Of a stretch of DNA of 64,000 bases, positions 49,406 through 60,882 are shown piece by piece. The stretch covers positions 2,662,795-2,726,794 of the forward strand of contig JANPYM010000003.1 in NCBI GenBank assembly GCA_025890175.1, written 5' to 3'. How positions within the stretch are numbered: the stretch's first letter is position 1; each line of letters begins with the position of its first letter. This DNA is from Ciborinia camelliae. Lineage: Eukaryota > Ascomycota > Leotiomycetes > Helotiales > Sclerotiniaceae. The translations under genes were made by a program, and so were the position numbers. A model generated the notes under the pieces. That model did not search any database and was not told the origin of the DNA. It saw only the letters and a list, made by a program, of their open reading frames with translations.

Positions 49406-52244
49406 TTACCAACTAAATGTCATCATCTCAGGATTCAATGCTACCGGCAACAACAAATGACTAGCACACATAACCCCCAATGGGAAAATGGCAATGAAGT
49501 CAGTGATGTTCCAACTCCATGGTAAGAACGTCGCTTCTGCCATGATAATCATCGCCACGATTCCAAAAATACACATAATGTATGTGTATTTGAAGGTTCG
49601 TAGAATCTTGGGAACTTCCAAGAAGAAGTTGGAGAATTCAACTTCCTTGGAGGTAGCACCCCATGACATGTTGATTTCGAACATGTGGCAAAGAAGTGCT
49701 TGGGACATGTGGAGGGAGACACCACCGAAGAAGATCATGAACATAAAGCACCATTTCAAGTTTTCGAGGACTGGAGAAAATATGTTAGTTTTGATCCGGT
49801 AGGAAGATAGATGCGAGATGAATGGAGATAAGAGTGAAGAGGATGAGAGCAGGAAGACTTACTAGCAGGAAGGAAAGACTTTTCACCAGAACGATGACGT
49901 TGGACAGCAAGACCGACGTTACCCGCTCCAGTAAACACAACCGTAATCGCAAGCCAATTTTGCCATGAACCGACATATGCACGATCGAGGTATCCGTTCC
50001 AGAGACCAACGAATACATAATTTGCAACACAGATGATCCATGCACTACCCAATGCATAGTATGTACCAATGTATGCAACGATCTGGACTTTCGAACCAAT
50101 ATCAATACCAGACATCATGAATTTGCGGAAGAGGGGTGTAAATGGAGACTTCCATAACCAAGTTCGAATGGGGTTGAACATGAGCTCGTTACATCCGTAA
50201 GCTGTTTGAGGGTTAGTAGGAGCCACGATCGTAGAGGATGATTCAACTTACCATATTTTTGCCAACGAGTCAATTCATCGTAGACAGTGAGAGATACACC
50301 TTCCTTGAATCCGTCTCCGGCCCAGGCAGCCATACGAATAATATAGTGCTTAAGTTGTAATCGTAGTGCCATGTCGAAGTCCTCCGAGACACAGGACTCG
50401 GACCAGAATCGTTCATGTCCTTCTTCATCTTCGAAAGCGATCTCTTGGAGAGCAGACCATCGAAGAATAGCATTGTGTCCTACGAATGCAGCAACACCAC
50501 CGTTGGCAACACCGTATCGAATAGCCGAGTAAATGAGATTTGTGAAGAAGGTGATACCATTCTCGAAGAAGTTGTGCGATACTTGCATGACGGCAGAGGA
50601 GAACTGAATGATGCCTACTTCTGGGCATTGTTCCATTTCGCTAGCAGCATCAAGCAAACAGTCTTCCGGAACCTGAGTATCGGAGTCGATGATAAGAATG
50701 TAGTCACCAATTCTGATGTTTCCTTCGGCCCATGCTTCAGGATTCTCATCAAGAACATCCGATAGGCAAGATTCGAAAGCGGCAACTTCATCAACTTGGG
50801 TCCAAGTAATTGGTCTTTCAATATCTTGAAGCTTCTCTTCGATGGAGTTGGATAGGGCGAGTCCGTAGTTCATGTTTGAGGCTTTCTTGAACTTTCCTTT
50901 ACGCATGTAACCATTTTGACCGTGGGGAGGACGGGCGGTCCAGCCAATGCCATGATCGGCGTAAAAGTCAATTCTTTGCTGTCGAGTGGCTTCATCAAGA
51001 AGTTGGAGACCGTCGTCGTTGATGAAGATGTTTGCGGAACCTCCTTGCAATTCGTAGGTGGAAATTGCTTTTTTGATCGAGGAGATTGTTGGAGCAATGA
51101 CGGCAGATAATCCCTCTTTATAAACAGGACACTGAATAGTGACATGCGGCAGGGTAGCGTTCAAAATACGAGGTGGTGCTTTTGCGGAGAAGAACTTGGT
51201 GTTCCTGGAGAGTTGCTGAATTGGACCAAAACATTGCATGAGAACACCAATGACGACGTTTGTGAAGAACTATATAACGTTAGTAATTGTATAGACAATC
51301 TCAAATATCGCGTTTGACATACCAATGTGAAGAAGCTGTATATCGGACTCATGATCAGATAGGCAAGAGATACCCAATGGTTCAAAACGACGATTTCAAG
51401 TGCAATCTGAGCGTATCCCAAACCCAGGAGACACATCAGAAGACAGATTGAGCAGGCGACCATGAAGGAGTTTAGATACATGACCGGCCTTTCTTCAATG
51501 ACAGGCTGCCCTGACTCTTCATCAACCTCGCTGATTTGAGCTCGTGGTAGATTTTCACTCTTTTCATTTTCACTGGTACTCCAAATAGTTTGGAGCAGAC
51601 CGTCCTCAATTGCTTTTGCTCTATCAAAAAGAAGTGTTGGATCATCTTCCCAAACAACGAGAAGAGCTTCTCTAGCGATGAAAGCAGCATAGTGAGCTCT
51701 GCGAGCACGGGGAAGGTCTTCAAGAGTTGGTAAAATTTGAATTCGAAGGCCGTTTGTAAGAGGAACGTCAAGAGCGTCGGGCGATCTGGTGAGAAACGGT
51801 TGAACAACGGTGGAGTTGATGGTCATAGCAGCCTATACCCCGCATTAGCTTCAATTGTCTGTGCCAAAATTAAGGTTAAAGAGTAGCACTTACTGAAACG
51901 TTCATGATCTTCATCGCTCTGCCGAAGGTTGAGCTAGCTAGAGCTGGAGGACGACAGAGGTATTCCGTCCTATCTTTGCGTACCATAACACCCTCATGTT
52001 GTCCTGAGTTGTCCATAATCCACATCAGACCCCTTTGTTTCTGCCAAAGATAGTTTAGAATAACTTGATGTCTGATATCATCTAAACGATTGTTGCTGGC
52101 CAAGCTCTGCCTGCTAGAGCCAGGTGATGGCCCATGTGGAGGTGAATCATTGTCAACGACAGAATTTGAGGCAGCTGGGGCCTTTTCTTTGCTTGATTCA
52201 GACTTTTCGGGCTTCGATATCTTGAAATAGTTGAGAACGCCCAT
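49406..52244 (-). CDS. Family 2 glycosyltransferase, polytopic (homologue of hyphal-growth GT2)
   Basis: Processive-type GT2 membrane enzyme resembling the fungal GT2 shown in Zymoseptoria and Fusarium to be needed for hyphal growth on solid surfaces and for virulence. Exons 52244-51894, 51832-51323, 51269-50252, 50201-49863 and 49770-49406 total 2583 nt (860 residues), with introns of 61, 53, 50 and 92 nt. A Ser-rich N-terminus precedes two or more membrane spans (SICLLMCLLGLGYAQIALEI and the following segment). The catalytic core has INDDG (Asp372-373), DSD (482-484), SEDFDM (Glu-Asp 583-584) and an ELTRW box (619-623), an xxRW variant with Glu in the usual Gln position. Several C-terminal spans follow, ending in MMTFSW. 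The product glycan is unknown. It is not a chitin synthase by motif order. Confidence 0.9.
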
Positions 52245-53039
52245 GATTAAGAGAGCGTCAAGAAAGATAGCTCAAGTAACGAAAGTGATTTGCACGACGA
52301 GGAAAAAACAACGGATAGACACAGGAATGAAGGCAAACACATAATATAGATGTTCACAAGAAGGCGACACTGACAGCCTACCATTTTCGCATGCCAGCTC
52401 AGAATAGACACAGAGTCACCCTTCAGGCGGAACGGGAAGGTCTCATGGGTTTGATCGAAACATCGCCTAGAGAAGAGCGTCTAGAATCTAGCGCAAAGAT
52501 GCTCAAAGCACGAACGTGGGTTTTGAACCCTGGTCCAATCGATAGCCTCAAAAAGATTCCTTGATACTTAGGAAGACCCTGAAGACTTTTTTCAAAATTT
52601 CCACTTTAATTCCTAGATCTCATCCAAACTCCTCAAGAGATGCATACAATATCGGGCCGGCCGAATGTCCGAAAGCATGTCGTCGTTTTGAGCTGAGGTT
52701 CATAAATTATTTGAAGCTATCCCTGAGAAAATCTATCGCTTGATGGTGATCTAGCTCGGATCACACAGGGGGGCACATGCAACTCAAAATACCGATAGGG
52801 AGAAATATACTCATCGCTTCTGTTGGGACTCAAGAAACTAGGTGGGCCAAAGCTCAGCTGGCCTATGGAGTCGTCGTATGCAAACAAGGTGAGGAGTATC
52901 CTGCCTGCATGAAAATATTGAAGTTGCACTTTGACAACAAGGGTAGACATGATCATTCAGGGTTGCTTATCAGGATAGGGTAGCACCCGCCACGGATTCA
53001 CAATTTCTCGCGATGCATACCGTAACAAATAAACGCACT

Positions 53040-53306
53040 TTAACAGGCCAACGGCATTTCGATGATTTGCAACTTTGCAAGCTCGTAAACCGCGTCTCGC
53101 CGGTGTTGTTTGTCGTTTGATTTTGGTTTTGAGGCTATAATATTAAGCAATTCTTCAATGGCACGATTTTCCAAATTTAGAGTTTCATCCGTCGGAGAAT
53201 TACCCAATTTAGGGAGTGATAGGCTCAAAATGGACCCATTGAAAGTCAAATCTAGAAGCTTATCGCCAATCACCACGAAAATAGAGGGATTTAGCAAAAT
53301 TTCCAA
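53040..53306 (-). CDS. Unrecognised 88-codon ORF
   Basis: A reverse-strand frame with ATG at 53306 and stop at 53040 encodes SIFVVIGDKLLDLTFNGS, then ENRAIEELLNIIASKPKSND and a basic DKQHRRDAVYELAKL stretch. The amphipathic, charged composition looks like genuine protein. Its first codons overlap the left arm of the inverted-repeat element that begins at 53282. It could be the C-terminal remnant of a longer gene cut by that element, or part of a repeat family. No domain is recognised and no intron is needed. Confidence 0.35.
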   Translation of the reverse strand: MEILLNPSIFVVIGDKLLDLTFNGSILSLSLPKLGNSPTDETLNLENRAIEELLNIIASKPKSNDKQHRRDAVYELAKLQIIEMPLAC

Positions 53307-53676
53307 GCTAGCTAACTCTAGTGGCCCTAAGTAGGTATAGATCTTCGAAGCTAAATTTAAATAGGTATAGCGTTTTTTGCCTATTTGGGAGATAGCAACG
53401 TAAGAAACTTAAGAAACGATCTTGATTAGTTGTCAAGACCGTTTCTTACGTTGCTATCTTTTTGTGGATCCAATTAACCCTTGCAAAACTTATGAAAATT
53501 ATGAAAAAAGCAACAGTGCGTAACGCTAAAATTAAACGAAAGCTAAATAAAATTTAATTGGATCTTGATTATTAATCGATTTCAAAAGCTTTGAATGGTC
53601 AGTTCGATTTATCAAAATCCATTTTAGGCATAGCTAGCAACTTAAGAAACTTAAGAAATTTTGCTAAAGACCTCTA
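53282..53676. mobile_element. Candidate MITE-like inverted-repeat element
   Basis: The left end TAGAGGGATTTAGCAAAAT (from 53282) is repeated in inverse orientation at the right end, finishing in CCTCTA at 53676. The arms match at 20 of 22 positions. Both ends carry TA, compatible with a TA target duplication. Inside are an 18-bp perfect inverted repeat (53391-53408 with 53441-53458) and an 11-bp inverted repeat GATCCAATTAA (53467-53477 with 53554-53564). A 16-bp direct repeat TAAGAAACTTAAGAAA lies at 53401-53416 and 53643-53658. There is no coding capacity. The structure fits a non-autonomous DNA transposon, but no second copy is visible in the window. Confidence 0.45.
53391..53458. repeat. 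Perfect 18-bp inverted repeat (hairpin)
   Basis: GATAGCAACGTAAGAAAC at 53391-53408 is exactly complementary to 53441-53458, with a 32-nt loop. Within the loop AAGAAACGATCTTGA pairs with TCAAGACCGTTTCTT at 14 of 15 positions, giving an alternative inner stem. Transcribed RNA could form a strong hairpin. Confidence 0.85.
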
Positions 53677-54858
53677 ATGGAATTAGAAATAACGCCAAAT
53701 GGTAGATCAAACGTGGCAGTGATATCGACCCTATCATATTCGCTTCTACCCGTCCAGGTAAATGGATATCAGTAGTTCTACTAAACCCACCTAGAAGGCT
53801 GAATCTGGATACAACACCGGCCCGAAGTTCAGCTGGGCATGAATTGGATTCTGCTGTAGCTAGAATCTAGCTCCTAGATAGCCAGGTCTAGTAGCACGTT
53901 TTCTTTCAAAAGCTATGCAGACGCGATTTAGTATGATGCCAGCCGTATAGAGGGGAGGGGAATTAGTTGTTCACCCAGCCACTCGTCCTATCAACTTGTA
54001 TTGATCCACATATGACCCACAGAACGTGAAATATGTAGGTAGGTTAAACTAGGTTTAGCAATGATCCATTTGTAACCCCTGTTGAATTAGATTGTCATTC
54101 TGACATGCAGAAATCTTGCATTTCGATGCCTTTGCTTTGCCCTTGTAAAGAATCGAAATTTAGAATTTGTAATAGTCAAGTTTTGAGGTGCACAATTCAC
54201 TACCTATAGACATGGTATAGATAATAGTTCATATGCGTAGGTGATAGGGAAAGGAATGTCGTATAGGGTGTTATGTTACTTTGAAGATAAACCTGCTTGA
54301 ACGAGGTCCCAACAAATTTCCAAAAGAAGCAAATGCATATTGACAAATTGACATGTGAAAATTGCATAGACTGAGGGCGTCTATTTTATCATTTATGACG
54401 ATCAATCTATGATGACACGATAAGGACATACATACGACGTTTTTCTGTCGTGTAGCATCGGCAATATAAGTTGTGTTACCTGGGCGATGCAAATTAGATG
54501 TAAGTTTTCGAAAGCGGAAGGATTTTTACAAAGTAATTAGAAATTCGTGGTAAATAGGTGGTAGATAGGTGGGGTAGGAGGCTAGAAAACTCCAGATGGG
54601 ATACGGGAGGAGGTTCCCGGATATTAATCTGCAATGTTCCTGTGCCTGCTGTTTTGTAAGTTGTAATATACCACATTTTAACGGTTGGGATTTGGGAAAG
54701 GTCCCCAAGTAATGTAATCTCCAGACTTCACAACAATGCCGATGTCGTCTTTCTAACTTTCTAACCCCCTCGACATGTCGCTTTCTAGGATATTCGCCTC
54801 CCTGAAGTCGCAGTACATGCAAATGCCCCGCCGTCAATACCATGAATGTAACGTAAAT

Positions 54859-54926
54859 ATAGTACTATACATATTATTATAGTACTATACATATTACTAT
54901 AGTACTATACATAAGTACTATACATT
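54859..54926. repeat. 20-bp tandem repeat (ATAGTACTATACAT unit)
   Basis: Just over three consecutive units share ATAGTACTATACAT followed by a variable ATTATT, ATTACT or AAGTAC. Each unit contains the palindrome AGTACT. It is an intergenic minisatellite. Confidence 0.8.
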
Positions 54927-55394
54927 CAATGTACAGTTCAATCTCGTAAAACTTGGTTCGGATGTCCTAATTCTATGTTGAATGCAACCCAACAATCAGG
55001 AATGTCTTGGCAAAGCACACCCTGCCCGCTCGTGTGCGCTTCATTCCGATGTAGGCTGACAACTCAGTGGAGTTTGTTTGCTTAGAAGTTACGACTATGT
55101 ACTCTTAAGTGGGAGTGCATTGCGAACTGTGCTTCATGAATCAAAATCAAAATAAACATCTAACGATCCATATTATTATCCTGACATAAACGTGGTTGCA
55201 TTGTTGATCCTATCTATTACTGTAATAACCATATTTCCATTAAACTCATCATATCCAAAGAAATCCTCCAGGGTCCATTTTACTATCCTAATTACACCGA
55301 TCCTGATTCCTCACTTGTTACTGCCCTGCTAATTACACCGATTCTTCCTTGTAAGTTATTCCTGCCCTATCTCTGACTCTCTGACAAGCTATGT

Positions 55395-56780
55395 TCAATC
55401 GCACTGTTGCCACATCTGCACTTGATCCACAATCATTTGTCCACTTTTCTCCCAGGTAGGAAGCCATTCGTTGCGGGCTTTCCAAAAATCAACCTTTGCA
55501 GATGCACTACCATCAACCCATGGTTTTCCATCTGCGCCATCCAGAAACCAACCATTCTGTCCCCCAACAGCCACGTTCAAGATAAGATAAAATTCTTGAT
55601 CGAACGGAGTATTGTCTCGGCCCGTTTGTGACCATGGATCCACAATAGCTGTTCCGTTGGCATCACTCAAGGGAAAATTCCCCTGCTGCCACAATGGCTT
55701 GTTAAACGGCCAGTACATGACTTGGCGAAGCGTGTTATCAACATATGCAAAAATGTACTTCTCGCTCCACTCCAAACCGTAAAGGTGAAAGTTATCACCC
55801 CACTGGGAATGTAAGGCAGCTCTCACGTTGGTAGTTTTTTTGTATGCATCGCTCGCTTCATCCGGACCCCAATGCAGAGAGCTGGATACGAAATTGTTGC
55901 CGCCAAGACTGTAGCTATAGTTGTTGCCACGAGATTCAATAATATCAATTTCACCACTCTGTGGCCAGGCTCCATAGGTATTCTCGACTGGGAGCATCCA
56001 AATAGCTGGCCAGAGCCAATCTCCCTTCGGAAGTTTGGCTTTAACCTCCACTTTCCCGTACTTGATGGTGGCGCCAAGCTTGGTATTGATGCGAGCAGAC
56101 TTGGCTGGTTGCACAATAGTACCATTGGTTGTGTTTGTAGAAGTAACACAATTGAGAGCGATATCAGAGGTGGTTGTGCAAGTTCCATCGGCCGTGAGAT
56201 TGATGACATTGTTGGTGGTAATCAGCGTTGCGTCTTGTATTGTAGGTTTGATGTACAGCTGTCCATCTTGAATGAACAGGTTTTCGGAATCTGTCGTGGT
56301 CTCCTCAAATTGACCATTTCTGTGTTGATTGTTAGAATTTGAAAACATGTGCGTAAGGGAAGAAACTAACCCATATCCTCCCACTTGAACTTCCTTTGTC
56401 CAAATGTTTGGATCCAAAACACCAGAAGAGAAATCTTCCATTAGAACTGGGCAGTACTTGTGGTGCGTAATACTAGCTACTTTCAAGTATATGATGACAC
56501 CAACTAGACCTAGTCCAAGAAGAAAGCCGCCGAGAGGAAAAACCCATTGAAGAGCCTCTTTCTTTGATTTCTTGGTGACAGGTAGAGGCACAGCATCTGC
56601 TTTGCGAACGCGACGAGATCGAAAGTATCCTGTTCCAGGGACTTCGGCATACTGAAATCCAGACCGGGCCCCAATTGTCGAGGCAGGTCTTGAATATGGA
56701 GGAGTCGCGAACGGGTTGGAAGTACTGACAGGAGTTTGTGCCCGGCTGTTTTCCTCAGACTGAGGAGTACTCTTCTGCAT
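55395..56780 (-). CDS. Type II membrane-anchored GH16 beta-glucanase/transglycosylase
   Basis: Glycoside hydrolase family 16 enzyme, probably acting on cell-wall beta-1,3-glucan from the secretory pathway or cell surface. Exons 56780-56371 and 56319-55395 total 1335 nt (444 residues). A 76-residue basic, Ser/Pro-rich cytosolic tail precedes one membrane span (about 77-99), giving type II topology. The catalytic signature GEIDIIES places the nucleophile and acid/base at Glu260 and Glu265, with Asp262 between them. Aromatic substrate-site segments include WLWPAIWMLP and HLYGLEWSEKYIFAYVD. A 51-nt intron (56320-56370) is a multiple of three and has no stop, so the gene reads as one frame. Splicing restores GGYGNGQFEE, the conserved family sequence. 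Motif order excludes CRH-type transglycosylases; Kre6/Skn1 are longer. Confidence 0.9.
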   Translation of the reverse strand: MQKSTPQSEENSRAQTPVSTSNPFATPPYSRPASTIGARSGFQYAEVPGTGYFRSRRVRKADAVPLPVTKKSKKEALQWVFPLGGFLLGLGLVGVIIYLKVASITHHKYCPVLMEDFSSGVLDPNIWTKEVQVGGYGLVSSLTHMFSNSNNQHRNGQFEETTTDSENLFIQDGQLYIKPTIQDATLITTNNVINLTADGTCTTTSDIALNCVTSTNTTNGTIVQPAKSARINTKLGATIKYGKVEVKAKLPKGDWLWPAIWMLPVENTYGAWPQSGEIDIIESRGNNYSYSLGGNNFVSSSLHWGPDEASDAYKKTTNVRAALHSQWGDNFHLYGLEWSEKYIFAYVDNTLRQVMYWPFNKPLWQQGNFPLSDANGTAIVDPWSQTGRDNTPFDQEFYLILNVAVGGQNGWFLDGADGKPWVDGSASAKVDFWKARNEWLPTWEKSGQMIVDQVQMWQQCD

Positions 56781-58028
56781 TTTTGCTGTAGTAGAGAAAA
56801 AGATTGATGCTAAAGGAAAAAACTTGCTCTATCAAAACTTGGACAAAAATCGAGGAAAATCCACGTTATAGCCCAATGCTTCAAGCGATCATCACAATCT
56901 GTTTCCTGATAAAATAGAGCACCCTGCACACTTTCAAAGTACCCGTATCCGATGTGTAATGGTCGCGAAGCTGCGTTGAGGACCCGCAATGGACATGGGG
57001 CCCCTGATTGACGCTAAGACTTTATCAAATCGGAGGACCCTTGGTCTAAATGTCTAGCCCTGTCTACACAGCACGACTATTGACAAACTAGATTAGCAAG
57101 AAATTCAATATTGTTCAGCCTTAACCTTTACCCACACTCTCATAAGGTCTTGTTGAAACGTTCTAGCCATGGTCTAATGTCCATTAATGTCCATTATCCA
57201 CGGATGTTACATTCTTTGAAAAACACCTCAATGAAATACTTGGCTGCCCAAAACCGACCCCACTTTGCATTTCGAAGTAACATCAAAGTATGAGAAGGGG
57301 GTTGGAGTGATGCCCTCTTCATTTCCAGTGTCAATCTGCTTGTTCTATAGATATTCTTAATGAACAATATTGAGCAACATGGGACGAAGTAAAATTTGAC
57401 TCGGATTTTGACGTTGTACATTGATGGAACGAACGTCACCCTCGACCCATTCCAACACAACATGCTATGAGTGCACGTCCATATCTTCCACGTAGGTGGT
57501 GGGCTTCGCCGTGTCAGACACGCCTTTTCAGGTCTTCTTAAATTATGTGGCGTGAAAGGTATTACCATCTCATACGAGGAAATGAAGTTAAGGTTCGAAA
57601 TGGGTCAAATGGTGGGATATGTAAAGACCTGTCATCTCTCGACCTGTGGTTATGTAGCACTTTTAGCCTAAGTTATCTCCAGGCTCCCTTTTTTAGGTTT
57701 TTCGTGTTCCCTAAGGCGTGGCAATCGCGCTCAATTAAGAAAAAGTTTGGGTGGAAAAACGAGAATAGCATCGCTTTATGGAGGTTTGAATGGTCAGGTA
57801 ACTTTCGTGGAAGAAATAGGTGAAGCTGAATGCATTCAGCTGGGAGATGAGCATCGAGAGGGAATGAGGTGAGTATGGTTCTGTAGAAAAACTATAAAGA
57901 ACCTCGAATCTGCAGATCTGCAAAGAAAGAATCAGTTCAGCACAAAACTTCAAACTTCTCTTGTCTACTACGAATTTTCTGCAGCAAGAACAAATTTACA
58001 TCCTGCAAAACTTTCAAATTCCGCGAAA
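56781..58028. other. Divergent intergenic region between GH16 and the secreted-protein gene
   Basis: Contains both promoters. ORFs near 57194-57823 are short and without recognisable features. No RNA gene or repeat of note was found. Confidence 0.5.
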
Positions 58029-59310
58029 ATGAAATCAGCTATTGTTTTATCCGCTCTGTTGGCTGTAGCCACGGCGACTCCCTTCCTCAATCCTCGGAGT
58101 CTAGATATTTCTGCATACAAAGCCGTTCCCACAGCTCCCGTTAGAGGGGCTCCTGCCGGAAATACGGTGACAGCGAGTATTACATACAATCCGACATCTG
58201 TAGCTGGAGCTGCTGTCGCTGCCGCAACTGCTTCTGCCGCCATTGTCAATCGTAGACATAAGCGTAGCACTTGCCCGGGAACTTGCGCTGTCTTGTCTGC
58301 GGGAAATGGACCTAGTGTCAAAAATCCAGATACTGCAGCAGCTTTTGTAGCAGACCAGACTCTCGCCGATGCAGCACTGAATGCTGTGACTCCTCCAAAC
58401 TATGTTCTTGTTGGTGGCTTCCAAAATGTTGATGCTGCCGCTCAATCCGCAACATATTTGACATATATCTCGGACTCTGTCACTTCTTACGATCCTTCCA
58501 TTTGTGCCAATGCATGCAATGAAATGCAGGGCTGCATTTCTTTCAATATCTGTAGGTCTTGTTCTTCCTAGCTTCTACGCAAAAGCTAACGATTCTAGTT
58601 TTCGAGCGAGATCCAACCGTCGTTCCAGACACGGATGACTGCCCTAATCCTACTTCTCAAACACTGATTAAATGTTCGCTTTTCGGTGGCTTGTTGGACG
58701 CTTCATTGGCCACAAACAGTGGCCAATGGGAAGTCGATTTTCAAGTTGTGATTGCTGGTTCAAACGCATATAATGCGGCTGCTCCGCCATCAATTCCAGG
58801 ATATGGAGGAGTACAAAGCTTTGGAACTGCTACCATTGATGCCCCTGCAAATACTACAACATATAGTAAGTACCAAATAATCCTCGCAAAATCAAGGTCT
58901 GGTGGAAATGTACTAATCCATCAATAGTGGGAGTGGAGGCCTTCCCTCAGACTCAGCCCTATGATCCAACTGTCTGTGCGGCTGCATGCAGTTCAAAGAG
59001 CAACCCTGGTTGCGCATTTTTCGTATCCTATATATTGTATGAGAACGGGCAGAACGGAGTATTGTAAGATTGCTTTTTATCTTCTGTGTTTCTTTCAATT
59101 CCCCATTCAGTCTTGCTTCACCATCTTGATCCAGCGCCCTGCTTTGAAAGACAATTACTGACTCCATGATGCTGTAGTACTTGCACATACTTCACCGTTA
59201 CCTACGGATCTGACAGAGCGATTGAAATCGGGCAATACGATGCTCAAGGAAACCATTACACAGTTGGCCATAGCTTTGGATTCACCGTCGATAGTTATGA
59301 AGCCAAGTAG
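58029..59310 (+). CDS. Secreted Cys-containing fungal protein with Kex2-type site
   Basis: Conserved secreted protein of filamentous fungi with no established function. Exons 58029-58551, 58599-58865, 58928-59063 and 59178-59310 total 1059 nt (352 residues), with introns of 47, 62 and 114 nt. The N-terminus MKSAIVLSALLAVATA is a clear signal peptide. An Ala/Thr/Pro-rich propeptide-like region ends in NRRHKR (Lys78-Arg79), a Kex2-type processing site just before the mature STCPGTC. Two similar modules follow: ICANACNEMQGCISFNI with FFERDP, and VCAAACSSKSNPGCAFFVSY. Paired Cys and FQVVIAGSNAYN are conserved in relatives I recall. Potential N-glycosylation occurs at NTT. Surface or effector roles are only possibilities. 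Confidence 0.82.
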
Positions 59311-60882
59311 ATCAACTTGGTAGGCCCGTCAAATTAGCTGTGGGGGTATGCTGAGTTGAATTGATGGGAGGAAGTAATTGCGGAATTTAGCGTGAAGGAT
59401 GATGAAGAGTACTTGCTTGTTTCAGTGTCTATTTTAATCCCATTGTTTGAATATTCTCTCAGGCTTGGAAGCTTCATAGCACTTTTCAATGTCTCAATTC
59501 AGGTTTGACAATCAAATGGTCTCTCAGGCCCGAATATGCAGCTTGTGATGCAGACCCCTGCATGTTCCCGAACCTGTTATCATCCCAAATGATTTGACTG
59601 TGCAAGACAACATCTTAGACCCCATAAAGAGTGAAACCAATTATGGATTCAATCGACAGGCTCAAGTAACATGCCCTCAAATAGACACCGACTAACAGGA
59701 ACATTCCTGAATTTTTTTACCGTGGCACGTTAGGGAATATCCTGCTAAATATACACACGTTCGTCGGCCTAATGCTAGAAATATTCGCAATTGATGACAA
59801 CGAACTATTTCGAGGCTATCAGGATCAAAAAATGTCGGCCCAGCGATATCGAAATCCTTTATGCGGCACATGTCTAAGCGCCTAGACCCTTTTTTAGAAG
59901 AAGCCGAGACAAGTCAAGACTACCCATGGTGGGGGCACGACTGTCCGACCTGGCCAGAAAAGTGACTTTCTGCATCATGTACTTCGATAGTGATCCATTA
60001 GTTACCTACGTAAATATATGGCTAGGCGGCAATATTGATAGGTATTGTCAAGTTCGAGGTTCACCCTGACGTAAAACACCGGCCAAACCCTCGAAACGAC
60101 CTGAGGAGAAGAGAGCAGCTCTTTATACTTGTCCACTGGATCTATTAGTGCCCCGTTCACTCAGCCTCGCCGACCATCATTTAAGGCTGATGATATCAAA
60201 AGTATCTTCAAGTAGATACCATGGATCCCCCCCCACGATATCTCGCAAAGGACTGTTGAAATCCTACGATCATTGGTCGACGGCTATAGACATTTTAAGG
60301 TTAAACCCAATGTTTTCGATTCGGCGAGCAATATTGGATAAATGAATGGATATGTTCCACAACCCAACCAAACTAGTAAGTTTAGATAACACGATAAGCC
60401 GTAAAGAAGCTTCAATCACGTTATAGGTAAACCCCTCAATATTTCCATAAATAAAGATCTTCCATCTTCCGATCCACTAGAAAAGCGTGTTTGTGAAGGG
60501 TTTGTGGTGGTTTCTGAACTTTGGTTGGTTATTGGAAGCGCTTGCAAATGTTGCGCCACCAATCATGGTAGCTGTCACAGTACATGTTGGCGCTAAGAAG
60601 GTTTTTTCCCCGCGTACAAAATATTCGGATCAATCGAAATCGACGAATTAGAGCGGTAAGGCAAGCCGAAATCTATTTCGAGAAAAGGAGCACGGTCATA
60701 GAATTTGATTGTCTCCGGTATCTTTATTTTGGGCTGCATACATCGGAGATTTATGGTGTTGGCGAAAAATGAAGTTTTGATGTATATATGTGTAGTATTG
60801 TGCTCCTCATAATTTTGATATATGTGCTCGGGGAGAATTGTATAAAAATCGAAGTTGTGGTATTGCGAGATTTGTTTCAATA
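59311..60882. other. Intergenic region, nothing recognised
   Basis: About 1.6 kb between the secreted-protein stop and the next start codon. Short ORFs (60148-60345, 60584-60772) are not supported. No RNA gene, transposon or array was recognised. Confidence 0.5.

Larger units (their letters stand above)
52245..55394. other. Gene-poor intergenic region with repeat remnants
   Basis: About 3.1 kb between the GT2 promoter and the GH16 3' end. It contains an unrecognised ORF (53040-53306), an inverted-repeat element (53282-53676) and a 20-bp tandem repeat (54859-54926), listed separately. Remaining ORFs are not credible. Confidence 0.5.

Noticed and set aside
55823..56342. ORFs on both strands overlapping GH16
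   Set aside because: Out-of-frame shadows of a long exon with the catalytic GEIDIIE motif in the main frame.
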